Origin: JANSWY01 sp038525605
GTDB lineage: Bacteria; Bacteroidota; Bacteroidia; Cytophagales; Cyclobacteriaceae
Direction: 5' to 3'
Length of the DNA: 20,008 nucleotides
Assembly (NCBI GenBank): GCA_038525605.1
Contig: JBCBHL010000106.1
Span: 1 to 20,008 of the forward strand
Numbering within the stretch: the first letter of the stretch is position 1; each line of letters begins with the position of its first letter. Both the position numbers and the translations under genes were made by a program. A model generated the notes under the pieces. It was given only the letters and a program-made list of their open reading frames with translations, did not search any database and had not been told where the DNA came from. Below are positions 7,938 through 14,744 of the stretch, in pieces.

Positions 7938-8921
7938 ATGAAGAAGTATTTATTGATTTTTTGCCTTTTATTTCCTGTTTTCACAATTATTGCTCAGGTC
8001 GATTCTACGGCAAGTATAAGTGATACCCTAAGTATTGAGGAAAAGGAAAAAGCGTCTAATATTGAAAAGATCGCCGATGAATTGGATTCCATCAGCAAAG
8101 AAGTGATGGGAGTCCCGGTTGCTGCTAAAGAAAAGTCAGTTGTAAAAGCTCCCAGTATTTCTGAGCTGATCTCTTTTTGGAAAATTTTCTGGGCTATCGT
8201 GTTTCTGGTGATCGGTTATTTCCTTATCAGATTTACCTCTAAGATTCTCGAAATCCTTGCAGAGAAAAGTACTAACTACCGCATTACGATCAAAAGCTTC
8301 ATCCCGGTGGTAAAGATTTTGGGTTGGATTTCTGTGGTATTTCTGATCATAGCAGGGGTTTTTCAGCCTCCTTTGACAACCGTCCTTACCTTTTCTGCTT
8401 CTATTGGTGTGGCAGTGGGATTTGCTTCGCAGGACATCTTGAAAAATATTTTCGGAGGTATCGTGATTTTGATTGATCAGCCTTTTAACTCCGGGGATAA
8501 GATAGCAGTAGGAAATTACTATGGTGAGGTCGTGGAGATAGGCTTGCGATCCACCCGTATTGTGACACCTGATGACAACCTGGTTTCTATTCCTAACAGT
8601 GAAATTATGAATTCATCAGTTTCTAATGCCAATGCGGGAGAATCAAACTGCCAGGTAGTATCTGAGATTTATTTGCCCCTAAGTGCTGACACGCAAAAAT
8701 GCAGAGAGATTGCTACAGAAGCAGCCAGAGTTTCTAAATACGTATATGTTAACAAGCCCGTAACGATCATTTTCCTAAATGAATATAAAGACCCACATCC
8801 GATTATAAAAATGAAAATCAAAGCATATGTGTTGGATATTCGGGATGAATTCAAGTTTAAAAGTGACGTAACGGAAATTGTTGTTAAGAAACTGATTGAG
8901 GAAGGGCAAATTAAACCCTGA
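7938..8921 (+). CDS. MscS-family small-conductance mechanosensitive channel
   Basis: This 327-residue inner-membrane channel is of the type that opens under membrane tension and releases solutes. An N-terminal signal peptide (about 1-19, ending IIAQ) precedes a soluble acidic segment (about 20-75). Membrane helices follow at about 78-98 and 119-141, then the pore helix region at 147-182. That region contains the highly typical GVAVGFASQDILKNIFGG and the IDQPFNSGDKI turn. The beta domain (VVEIGLRSTRIVTPDDNLVSIPN, split near 198-220) and the alpha/beta C-terminal cage complete the family pattern. Length is slightly above E. coli MscS (286) because of the N-terminal extension. It is the second gene of a tight pair with the NTPase-like gene, suggesting that its gating or assembly is linked to that partner. 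Confidence 0.93.
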   Translation: MKKYLLIFCLLFPVFTIIAQVDSTASISDTLSIEEKEKASNIEKIADELDSISKEVMGVPVAAKEKSVVKAPSISELISFWKIFWAIVFLVIGYFLIRFTSKILEILAEKSTNYRITIKSFIPVVKILGWISVVFLIIAGVFQPPLTTVLTFSASIGVAVGFASQDILKNIFGGIVILIDQPFNSGDKIAVGNYYGEVVEIGLRSTRIVTPDDNLVSIPNSEIMNSSVSNANAGESNCQVVSEIYLPLSADTQKCREIATEAARVSKYVYVNKPVTIIFLNEYKDPHPIIKMKIKAYVLDIRDEFKFKSDVTEIVVKKLIEEGQIKP

Positions 8922-9135
8922 TACTTCGATGGTAACTGTCATTGGGAAAATGTGGTAGCCTGAAATTTGTATTTGCCAAACAAGCTGTATCTTACAGGAA
9001 TGTAAAGTTTGTAAAACTGACCATCTGTGCGTCAGAATGTTACAGAAGTAGTCTTAAATCCTGCGGCATGATTGTTGATCGCTTGTAAGAGAGGAAAAGA
9101 TCTTTACACCGGGAAACTAAAAGTAAAAAACAGTT

Positions 9136-10056
9136 ATGAAAAAGTTATTGATAATTCCAGTATTACTAATCTGCGTTTCATTTTGTTGGGCGCAGAAATC
9201 AGCAATTCAATTAAACTTAAAAAAAGGAGAGACTTATCAGCAGACCACTAAGGCAGTTTCAACTGTCGAACAGCAGATCATGGGTATGGACATGGAAATC
9301 AAGATTACAGTTGCAGGAAAAATTTCCTACACTGTAAAATCTGTTACAGAAGAAGGTTTTGATATGGATGTGTCTTATAATTCACTTGCGTTTAGTATGT
9401 CAATGCCACAGGGGACAACTGCCTATGATTCGGAAGATGAAACCGACGAAGAGCCTTATGTGAAAGCACTGAGGGCAATGAAAGACAAACCATTTCAGGT
9501 AAGGCTGAGTAAGTATGGCGAAGTACTGGAAGTGAAAAATCTTGACGCTTTGTTCGATGATATAATCGAACAGTTTGGAGATCTTCCCGAAGCAAATCAG
9601 GCCCAAATGAGAGAGCAGCTGATGAATTCTTACGGAGAAAAATCTTTTAAAGGAAATATAGAGATGATCACCTCTATTTATCCCAGGGAGAAAGTAGCTA
9701 AGGGTGATCAGTGGAATTCATCGACTACTTTGGAAACAGGGTTTTCGATAGATATGAAAACTACTTACAGATTAGAGGAGGTAGCATCTGACTATTTTGC
9801 GATAAAAGGAGAATCTAAAATCGAGACAGCCCGTAAGGATGAATTGGTAGAGGTCAACGGAATGAAAACGAAATATGATCTCAGCGGTACAATGGATGCA
9901 GATATTAAGATTGATAGAAAAACGGGATGGATTATGGATGCTAAATTCATTCAGCAGATTAGTGGAGAGGCTAATATCCAGGACAACCCTCAAATGCCAG
10001 GAGGAATTACGATCCCCATGAAAATCAACAATGAATCTACCTATTCAGATCAGTAA
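9136..10056 (+). CDS. Secreted DUF6263-like protein
   Basis: This 306-residue protein is predicted to be exported. A signal peptide covers about 1-19 (cleavage likely after SFCWA, leaving an N-terminal Gln). The mature protein is a chain of beta-strand-rich stretches starting LNLKKGETYQQTTK. A KGDQW motif lies in the middle, and the region near the end, DADIKIDRKTGWIMDAKF, describes a repeated beta hairpin pattern. This matches my memory of DUF6263 proteins, which are common in Bacteroidota and of unknown function, likely periplasmic or outer-membrane-associated. It stands alone, with 214 bp before it and 310 bp after it, so it is probably a single-gene transcript. The export call is strong; the family call is moderate. 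Confidence 0.78.
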   Translation: MKKLLIIPVLLICVSFCWAQKSAIQLNLKKGETYQQTTKAVSTVEQQIMGMDMEIKITVAGKISYTVKSVTEEGFDMDVSYNSLAFSMSMPQGTTAYDSEDETDEEPYVKALRAMKDKPFQVRLSKYGEVLEVKNLDALFDDIIEQFGDLPEANQAQMREQLMNSYGEKSFKGNIEMITSIYPREKVAKGDQWNSSTTLETGFSIDMKTTYRLEEVASDYFAIKGESKIETARKDELVEVNGMKTKYDLSGTMDADIKIDRKTGWIMDAKFIQQISGEANIQDNPQMPGGITIPMKINNESTYSDQ

Positions 10057-10366
10057 GCAACAGCTGAAAACTGGATATCATCAGGTTGAATTATTGAAGA
10101 CTATTGGAAGTCGACTGAAAAGAGAAATTTATCAGAATTAAAGTTTATCACTACAGATTTGTTATATGGATTTTTGATTAAAAGGATTAGTGAGCTTTTG
10201 TACTTAATTCATAATTATGAATTCATAGTTAAATATGCGACTATAAAACTCGATCGTTAAAATGTTGGAAATCATTCAATACAAAACTCAATGTGATCAT
10301 GTCTATTCTTTAGTGTTCAATTGATTTGAAATTGTTCTTTATTGGAGTAACGAAACCATCAAAATT
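10057..10366. other. Intergenic region carrying a palindromic repeat copy
   Basis: There is no coding frame here. The region contains copy A of a ~90-bp repeated element (10206-10302), with a perfect 18-bp palindrome at its left edge. I did not find a clear terminator for the preceding gene or a clean TAnnTTTG promoter for the following one. Confidence 0.5.
10206..10302 (+). repeat. Palindrome-headed dispersed repeat, copy A
   Basis: The left edge AATTCATAATTATGAATT (10206-10223) is a perfect 18-bp palindrome. It overlaps ATTATGAATTCATA (10214-10227), which is identical in copy B at 13085-13098. About 50 bp further on, TCAATACAAAACT (10276-10288) is identical to 13145-13157, and the bases between and after align with scattered substitutions. 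The conserved block starts 153 bp before the next gene here and 152 bp before the Crp/Fnr gene in copy B. This is either a shared regulatory element or a mobile intergenic repeat. Confidence 0.6.
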
Positions 10367-10870
10367 ATGGAAACAGTAGTCATTACAAAAAGTCTCAGAA
10401 ATATACCACTAGCTATATTTTATGGTTTACTCATCGGGGGATGTATTTATCTGGCGTGGTACTTTGAGGTGGAATTTTTGTTGTTATTAGCGCTTCCGGT
10501 GTTAGCATACTTTATTTTAAGAGCGATTATTGGAGTAGCGACCGTGACGCTTACCCCACAAACGATTTTCTTATATGCCGGAGTTTTTTCCATTGGTGAA
10601 AACAAAGCAGTGATGGTTAGTCGTTTGAGGGCAGTATTTGTCAATAGGGAAACAGGGAAGGACAATGAAGGATATGCCGATGAGATCAGGCAAGGTATCG
10701 TGTTTCAGGCTGATGAGCGAGTGAGTTTTATTCGAAATGATATTGGTACAGCAGGCATGAAAGAATTTCAGCAGCGCATCAAAGCTGCCATTTTAGATTT
10801 TTACGATGAAGAGCAATTGACAAGCTGGAACGAGTATCAGAGAGATTTTAACAGTGATACGTATTACTAA
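10367..10870 (+). CDS. Small membrane protein, two helices plus probable PH-like domain
   Basis: This 167-residue protein has two adjacent hydrophobic helices near the N-terminus (about 12-31 and 35-56). A strand-rich cytoplasmic part begins VTLTPQTIFLYAGVFSIGENK and ends in a helix with acidic and aromatic residues. This layout is that of small bacterial PH-domain membrane proteins (YdbT-like), for which no precise role is known. The next gene, 22 bp downstream, encodes a protein of the same layout, so they are likely co-transcribed and perhaps an old duplication. Function is unknown; the domain assignment is inference from pattern, not a database match. Confidence 0.7.
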   Translation: METVVITKSLRNIPLAIFYGLLIGGCIYLAWYFEVEFLLLLALPVLAYFILRAIIGVATVTLTPQTIFLYAGVFSIGENKAVMVSRLRAVFVNRETGKDNEGYADEIRQGIVFQADERVSFIRNDIGTAGMKEFQQRIKAAILDFYDEEQLTSWNEYQRDFNSDTYY

Positions 10871-10892
10871 CATATTTAAAACATATTGACAG

Positions 10893-11342
10893 TTGAGTAA
10901 TTCAGGGGAACAAACAATCAAGAGGAGGATAATTAAGCTGATTTTAGCAGAATTAACTGTGCCATTGATTTTACTGTCGTTATATTTTGTTGTGGAGCTG
11001 ATTCCAATGCGATTGTTTGATGCCAGTAAGTATATTTTAATTGCTGGAGCGGTTGGTAACCTGATCGGAGTTTTGATTAGATGGATTAATGAGTATACCA
11101 TTTTTCAATTTCAGATTATTGACAAAAAGCTGCATTTGTCAACAATTAGCTTATATGGAACCTATAAAGAAACAATTATTGAGGTTTCCTCAATAGAAAA
11201 GGTAAGATATCGTAAGAGAAATATTTGGAGCCGTTCCGATACCCTTAGGCTTTATTCAAGTAATGAAACACTGGATTATTTAGTGGAAAATGATGCCGAA
11301 GGAAAGGAGATTCTTGAAAATCTAAAAATACCATTTGTCTGA
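10893..11342 (+). CDS. Small membrane protein, two helices plus probable PH-like domain (second copy)
   Basis: This 149-residue protein starts at a TTG; no in-frame ATG occurs before the first membrane helix, so the non-standard start is the best choice. Two hydrophobic helices (about 15-36 and 46-62) are followed by FQIIDKKLHLSTISLYGTYK and a strand ending SIEKVRYRKRN. These line up by eye with VTLTPQTIFLYAGVFSIGE and SRLRAVFVNRE of the preceding protein. I read the pair as diverged relatives that may act together in the membrane. No catalytic motif is visible. The stop is followed by 79 bp of non-coding sequence. Confidence 0.66.
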   Translation: MSNSGEQTIKRRIIKLILAELTVPLILLSLYFVVELIPMRLFDASKYILIAGAVGNLIGVLIRWINEYTIFQFQIIDKKLHLSTISLYGTYKETIIEVSSIEKVRYRKRNIWSRSDTLRLYSSNETLDYLVENDAEGKEILENLKIPFV

Positions 11343-11421
11343 ATTTTGTCTGTATTTGATGTTATGATAAGAGGTTTTTGGGTATTTCGGATGTACTATA
11401 ATTTAACGATCATAGCTTGAA

Positions 11422-11832
11422 ATGAGCGAAGAAACTATTGAAATCAGCATGTATGTGCCTGAAGAAGCTTCAACAGGTCCCTATGAAGTGGTCAAAGTCT
11501 CTGAGTGCCTTTTCAAATTGATGCATAATGACCCTTTTAATCCACATCTCAGTTATGGAACGATCATAGAGGTTTTGCCAGAAAAAACAGATGGTGGGGC
11601 GTTTATTTTTAAAGGAGTTCATACCGAATCTTCGTACGACCTGGAGGTAATAGGTTTACCGTCAGTACTCAGTGAATCTGAATTGAGAGTTGTTGGTCAG
11701 ATGATTGTTGAGGAAGGTGGTTACTGGGAGGTGATTTTTGGTGGCATGGGATATGTCAACCTTCCTAAATCGTCGAAGCTGGATGTTACTGATGAGCTTA
11801 GTAAATTGGTCATCGGGAAACAGAAACAATAG
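11422..11832 (+). CDS. Small soluble protein, possibly DUF4265 family
   Basis: This 136-residue acidic protein has no signal or membrane segment. The order of elements (GPYEVVKVSECLFKL, then a YGTIIEV turn, then FIFKGVHTESSYDLEVIG, then an alpha/beta end with GGYWEVIFGGMGYVNLP) resembles DUF4265 proteins as I remember them, in which a Gly-Asp-Val-Val-type turn follows a beta barrel start. Members of that family have no established role, although some sit near toxins. It is flanked by unrelated genes on the same strand, 79 bp after the membrane-protein pair and 71 bp before the YdeI gene. The family call is tentative; the gene itself is credible from its start, length and intergenic spacing. 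Confidence 0.62.
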   Translation: MSEETIEISMYVPEEASTGPYEVVKVSECLFKLMHNDPFNPHLSYGTIIEVLPEKTDGGAFIFKGVHTESSYDLEVIGLPSVLSESELRVVGQMIVEEGGYWEVIFGGMGYVNLPKSSKLDVTDELSKLVIGKQKQ

Positions 11833-11903
11833 CTAAGTATTATAGCCAGCTAAGCATTAAACGTGATTGCAAAATCCCATGTAATTTTCGTAAATTAGGA
11901 CTA

Positions 11904-12548
11904 ATGAATAAGTCGGTTGATCATTACCTTACAGCAGGATGTGGAAGATGCCCGTTGGGAGGAACTACCGATTGCAAAGTCCATAGATGGACTGCAGAGC
12001 TAGAGTATTTGCGTCAAATTGTCAATGCATGCGGATTAACTGAGGAATGCAAATGGGGAGTTCCATGCTATACCTTTCAGGGAAACAATGTGTTGATAGT
12101 AAGTGCATTCAATGAATATTGCAGTATCAGTTTTTTCAAAGGGGCCTTGCTGGCGGATGGACGGCAATTGTTGATAAAACCAGGTCCGAATTCGCAGGCA
12201 GCAAGACTATTCAGGTTTAAAAATCTCTATGAGATTCAGCAAATAGAAGAGACTGTGAAATCGTACATTTTTGAAGCAATCAGCATCGAAGAAGCAGGAT
12301 TAAGTGTTCCATTTAAAAAGAATCCCGAACCGATTCCCGCAGAGTTGGAGTTAAGATTTGAGAAAGACCCTGTTTTCAAGGCTGCTTTTGAGGCACTAAC
12401 TCCGGGAAGGCAAAGGGGATATATCATACATTTTTCTCAGCCTAAGCAGGAGAAGACCAGGATTTCCAGAATAGAAAAGTGCACACAAATGATTTTGTCA
12501 GGGATTGGATTGAATGACAAGTATCGGCCGGGGAGACGTCAGAAATAA
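11904..12548 (+). CDS. YdeI/OmdA-family protein with N-terminal cysteine motif and DUF1801-like domain
   Basis: This 214-residue cytosolic protein begins with a cysteine cluster (C13, C16, C24, H27: CGRCPLGGTTDCKVH) that could bind metal and is common in Bacteroidota members of this family. A DUF1801-like core follows (ECKWGVPCYTFQGNNVL, then SISFFKGALL). The C-terminal YdeI/OmpD-associated domain holds the sequence ALTPGRQRGYIIHFSQPKQEKTR and the repeated basic helix RISRIEKCTQMIL. The family has been linked to bacteriocin or peptide protection in enterobacteria, but its role here is unknown. A TAAATTAG element at 11891-11898, with TTG 21 bp upstream, could be a promoter giving a very short leader. 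The family assignment is fairly sure. Confidence 0.85.
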   Translation: MNKSVDHYLTAGCGRCPLGGTTDCKVHRWTAELEYLRQIVNACGLTEECKWGVPCYTFQGNNVLIVSAFNEYCSISFFKGALLADGRQLLIKPGPNSQAARLFRFKNLYEIQQIEETVKSYIFEAISIEEAGLSVPFKKNPEPIPAELELRFEKDPVFKAAFEALTPGRQRGYIIHFSQPKQEKTRISRIEKCTQMILSGIGLNDKYRPGRRQK

Positions 12549-12570
12549 GTCGCATGATCACTGAAATTAT

Positions 12571-12606
12571 TTGACAAGAGAACTGTCAATATTTCATATT
12601 TTTTCT
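12571..12606 (+). terminator. Candidate rho-independent terminator of the YdeI gene
   Basis: TTGACA (12571-12576) pairs with TGTCAA (12584-12589) around a 7-nt loop. A T-rich tail (TATTTCATATTTTTTC) follows, starting 22 bp after the stop codon. The stem is only 6 bp and AT-rich, so it is a weak but well-placed terminator. Confidence 0.42.
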
Positions 12607-12871
12607 TCCTGTTTGCCCCACAGAAAAAAAGCGAATCCGGAAACAACTCGAATAAAATCAGGTTCTCCTAAGAGAAAAGTTATCGCGACAGATTTATTAT
12701 GCATATTTTCAATTGAAGTACCAGTTGAATTTTTGAAATTTAATTCATTAGTGTCCGGTTAAAATAAATATCCCAATAAAATTGGTCTACTGCTATTTAA
12801 TGCGACATTTTAGATGTATACGCAAAAGTAAGCCCCCCTCAACCTTAAGTTTGACTGAATCTCTTAGGTCT

Positions 12872-12963
12872 GTTCATTTTTGTCTTAGACACAAAAACGA
12901 ACCAAAAAAGTCAAGCCAAAAAAATCACGGCACAGGCCGCCCTGCTCAGCCGGGTTTTTTGGC
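12872..12963. repeat. Tandem-hairpin element, probable dispersed intergenic repeat
   Basis: Hairpin 1: GTTC plus TTTTTGT (12872-12883) pairs with ACAAAAA plus GAAC (12891-12902), one mismatch, 7-nt loop. Hairpin 2: GCCAAAAAA (12915-12923) pairs with TTTTTTGGC (12955-12963), with an inner CGGC/GCCG pair (12928-12931 with 12949-12952). The patch from about 12925 to 13000 is clearly GC-richer than its surroundings. Similar double-hairpin stretches recur, in my memory, between genes of Cytophagales genomes; this window holds only one copy, so the dispersed nature is inference. Confidence 0.55.
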
Positions 12964-13084
12964 AGTCGCAATGGCGAACCATCCAGCCCGCCTTTGCGCA
13001 GATTTTAAGCCTAAAAGCTACAGCTCATTTCCGAATAGCAATATCAGAACTGTTTTTTACACAGATTTTTCCCGGAGAACAGTG

Positions 13085-13173
13085 ATTATGAATTCATAAT
13101 TTCTTAAAATTACAAAGTTTGACAGTTATAACATCGAAAATTCATCAATACAAAACTTAACGTGATAATGTCA
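13085..13173 (+). repeat. Palindrome-headed dispersed repeat, copy B
   Basis: ATTATGAATTCATAAT (13085-13100) is a perfect 16-bp palindrome; its first 14 bases are identical to 10214-10227. TCAATACAAAACT at 13145-13157 is identical to 10276-10288, followed by the matching string (c/t)AA(c/t)GTGAT(a/c)ATGTC. Spacing between the two anchors is 60 bp here and 62 bp in copy A. Its start lies 152 bp before the Crp/Fnr gene. Confidence 0.6.
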
Positions 13174-13236
13174 AAAAACAATAGTTTGTGCTAGTTCAAA
13201 ATAAAGTTCGGCTGTCATTAGATAATCCAACAATTA

Positions 13237-13875
13237 TTGGATGATTTTTTAGTTAGTAGGACAAAAGTCAAAACGGTAAGTATTCTCTCATTGGAAGCAT
13301 TTAAGAGATTTGCGGCAAAGTATGTTGATATCCCTGTCAAAGATTGGGAAATCATTTCAAGGTCCTTCAGAAGAAGAGAATTACCGCCCAACTATAATTT
13401 ACTGGAGCAAGGCCAGGTATGTAAAAACCTATATTTTCTTGAAAGTGGGCTACTCCGATTCTTTGTCATAAAAGAGGGCATAGAGATGACCAAATTCTTC
13501 ACAATAGCACCCTATTGTTTTACGTCTCAGGTAAGTTTTAATTCAGGTAGAAGAGCAAACGAATATATTCAGTCCATTGAAAGCTCCGTGGTATGGGAGA
13601 CAACCTTTCAGGAAAACGAAGAACTGCTGAAGTTGGATTCCTGGAATCATTTTGCTCGTAAAATAACCCAGGAAGTACAATTTTTCACTGAGGAGATATT
13701 AGAAGAATTACAATCGGAGACTGCAGAAAACCGCTATCAAAGGCTACTTGACAATCAACCTGAAATGCTACGTCGAATTCCGCTGAAACATTTGGCTTCA
13801 TTTTTCGGGGTAGCTCCTCAATCGCTGAGTAGAATCAGAAAAAAACTGGCCAGCCAAAAACAGAACTTAACATAG
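13237..13875 (+). CDS. Crp/Fnr-family transcriptional regulator
   Basis: This 212-residue regulator has a cyclic-nucleotide-binding-type beta barrel (about 45-130: NYNLLEQGQVCKNLYFLESG, then the strand ending in VVWE). A dimer helix follows, then a C-terminal winged helix with PLKHLASFFGVAPQSLSRIR at 182-201 as the DNA-reading element. The usual CRP cAMP pocket and the FNR cysteine set are not evident, as in most Bacteroidota members, so the signal is unknown. The start is a TTG at 13237; a second TTG at 13291 would give a product beginning at LEAFKRFAAKY, closer to the usual family start. No in-frame ATG exists upstream of the barrel. It heads a likely operon with the SRPBCC and membrane-protein genes. 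Copy B of the palindromic repeat precedes it. Confidence 0.88.
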   Translation: MDDFLVSRTKVKTVSILSLEAFKRFAAKYVDIPVKDWEIISRSFRRRELPPNYNLLEQGQVCKNLYFLESGLLRFFVIKEGIEMTKFFTIAPYCFTSQVSFNSGRRANEYIQSIESSVVWETTFQENEELLKLDSWNHFARKITQEVQFFTEEILEELQSETAENRYQRLLDNQPEMLRRIPLKHLASFFGVAPQSLSRIRKKLASQKQNLT

Positions 13876-13894
13876 GTGCAGTAGTTTGTCTAAA

Positions 13895-13925
13895 TCATTT
13901 TAGAATTTTGAATTCAATAAAATGA
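13895..13925 (+). promoter_or_regulatory. Long hairpin just before the SRPBCC start codon
   Basis: TCATTTTA followed by GAATT (13895-13907) pairs with AATTC (13911-13915) and TAAAATGA (13918-13925). This leaves a 3-nt TTG loop and a 2-nt bulge, a 13-bp stem. The hairpin ends 7 nt before the ATG at 13933. In RNA it could block or modulate translation of the SRPBCC gene or mark a processing site; in DNA it could be an operator. It lacks a T-tract, so it is not a good terminator. Confidence 0.5.
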
Positions 13926-13932
13926 CATTCCA

Positions 13933-14376
13933 ATGAAACAAACTAACTATCACTTTCAGTATTCAATTTTAATAAACAGTTCCTACTCTACGGTTTGGGA
14001 TTTATTAATAGATGTTTCCCGATGGAAAGAATGGGACACCGAACTTCTTGATGCGAGTCTTTCAGGGAGTTTTTCCGAAGGAGCCAGAGGAACACTGGTA
14101 CCTAAAAAAGGGCCAAAGCTTAATTTTTGGATCAGTGAAGTAATGGATGATAGGACTTACACCTTTATTACTAAAATGCCAGTGGGGTCTCTTGAAATCA
14201 AAAGGACATTGAAACGTGTTGATGATAAAATTGAATTTACGGATGATATCAGGTTCACCGGATTTCTGAAAAGGCTGTTTGGTTTAATGCTGGGAGGAGG
14301 ATTTAAATCGGTCCTACCGGAGGTCATGAATAATTTTAAAAGACTAGCTGAAGAAAAAAATATATTATCAGAATGA
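13933..14376 (+). CDS. SRPBCC (START/Bet v1-like) family protein
   Basis: This 147-residue soluble protein is predicted to form the helix-grip fold that binds a hydrophobic ligand. Typical signs are the early INSSYSTVWDLLIDVSRWKEWD (strand then the V-W-x-x-x-x-D-x-x-x-W-x-x-W-D helix, about 15-36), a central set of beta strands, and the long C-terminal helix (about 125-145). The ligand and reaction are unknown; many relatives are annotated as polyketide cyclase or dehydrase without evidence. The gene follows the Crp/Fnr gene by 57 bp and overlaps the next gene by 4 bp (ATGA), so translation with the membrane protein is probably coupled. Confidence 0.82.
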   Translation: MKQTNYHFQYSILINSSYSTVWDLLIDVSRWKEWDTELLDASLSGSFSEGARGTLVPKKGPKLNFWISEVMDDRTYTFITKMPVGSLEIKRTLKRVDDKIEFTDDIRFTGFLKRLFGLMLGGGFKSVLPEVMNNFKRLAEEKNILSE

Positions 14377-14744
14377 TTGGGTTAAGAATTATATATGTGC
14401 TCAACATCATCGTTGCAGGGCAAATAGCTTTGTCAGCAATAGCAAATCCCAAAAATGCGGCGTTGACAACTTTTGGAAATGCTTATCAACCAACAGAAGT
14501 TATCAGGCTGGTAGGATGTCTGTGGCTAGCAATAGCAGTTTTGTCACTTTTAGGATTATGGAAGCCACTTTTGTTTTCTCCTGTGCTGTTACTTCAGCTG
14601 ATTTACAAAGGAACGTGGCTATTAGTGGTTGCACTCCCTTGCTTTCGCAATGAGATGCCGTTTCCTAAAACAATGGCAATTTTCTTTGTTGTATGGGTGG
14701 TGATACTGCCGTTTCTGATTCCCTGGAAAGAATGGTTGAAGTAA
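14373..14744 (+). CDS. Four-helix integral membrane protein of unknown function
   Basis: This 123-residue hydrophobic protein has four likely membrane helices (about 4-22, 43-62, 66-86, 99-118) and a short, conserved-looking loop with a cysteine (ALPCFRNEMPFPK, about 88-100). The layout recalls small DoxX-like or DUF-type membrane proteins, but I cannot name the family. Its start codon overlaps the SRPBCC stop (ATGA), a strong sign of joint expression, and a membrane/lipid-ligand theme with that neighbour is possible. No catalytic motif is visible. Confidence 0.75.
   Translation: MIGLRIIYVLNIIVAGQIALSAIANPKNAALTTFGNAYQPTEVIRLVGCLWLAIAVLSLLGLWKPLLFSPVLLLQLIYKGTWLLVVALPCFRNEMPFPKTMAIFFVVWVVILPFLIPWKEWLK

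Larger units (their letters stand above)
12549..13236. other. Long non-coding region with hairpins and repeats
   Basis: I see no real gene in these 688 bases. Two frames (12571-12762 and 12782-13099) are open, but their products look like translated repeat, with no fold pattern. The region holds a terminator-like hairpin at 12571-12606, two strong hairpins within a GC-richer patch (12872-12963), and copy B of the palindromic repeat (13085-13173). GTGTCCGGTTA near 12751 resembles an insertion-sequence end but has no partner. Confidence 0.55.

Noticed and set aside
11830..11858. Direct repeat AGCTAAGTATT / AGCTAAGCATT
   Set aside because: It is one pair of 11-mers 17 bp apart after a stop codon, with no symmetry or context that points to a function. 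It may be chance in AT-rich DNA.
12571..12762. Open frame of 63 codons after the YdeI gene
   Set aside because: Its TTG start is the first arm of the terminator-like hairpin, and the product resembles nothing I know. It may be a remnant, but there is no support for a working gene.
12745..12765. GTGTCCGGTTA stretch as an insertion-sequence end
   Set aside because: It resembles IS ends, but no inverted partner, target duplication or transposase is present in the window, so an element cannot be claimed.
12782..13099. Open frame of 105 codons in the gap before the Crp/Fnr gene
   Set aside because: It overlaps the two hairpins and the GC-richer patch, its product is low in hydrophobic core residues and has no fold pattern, and its end runs into the palindrome of repeat copy B. 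It is read as translated repeat, not a gene.
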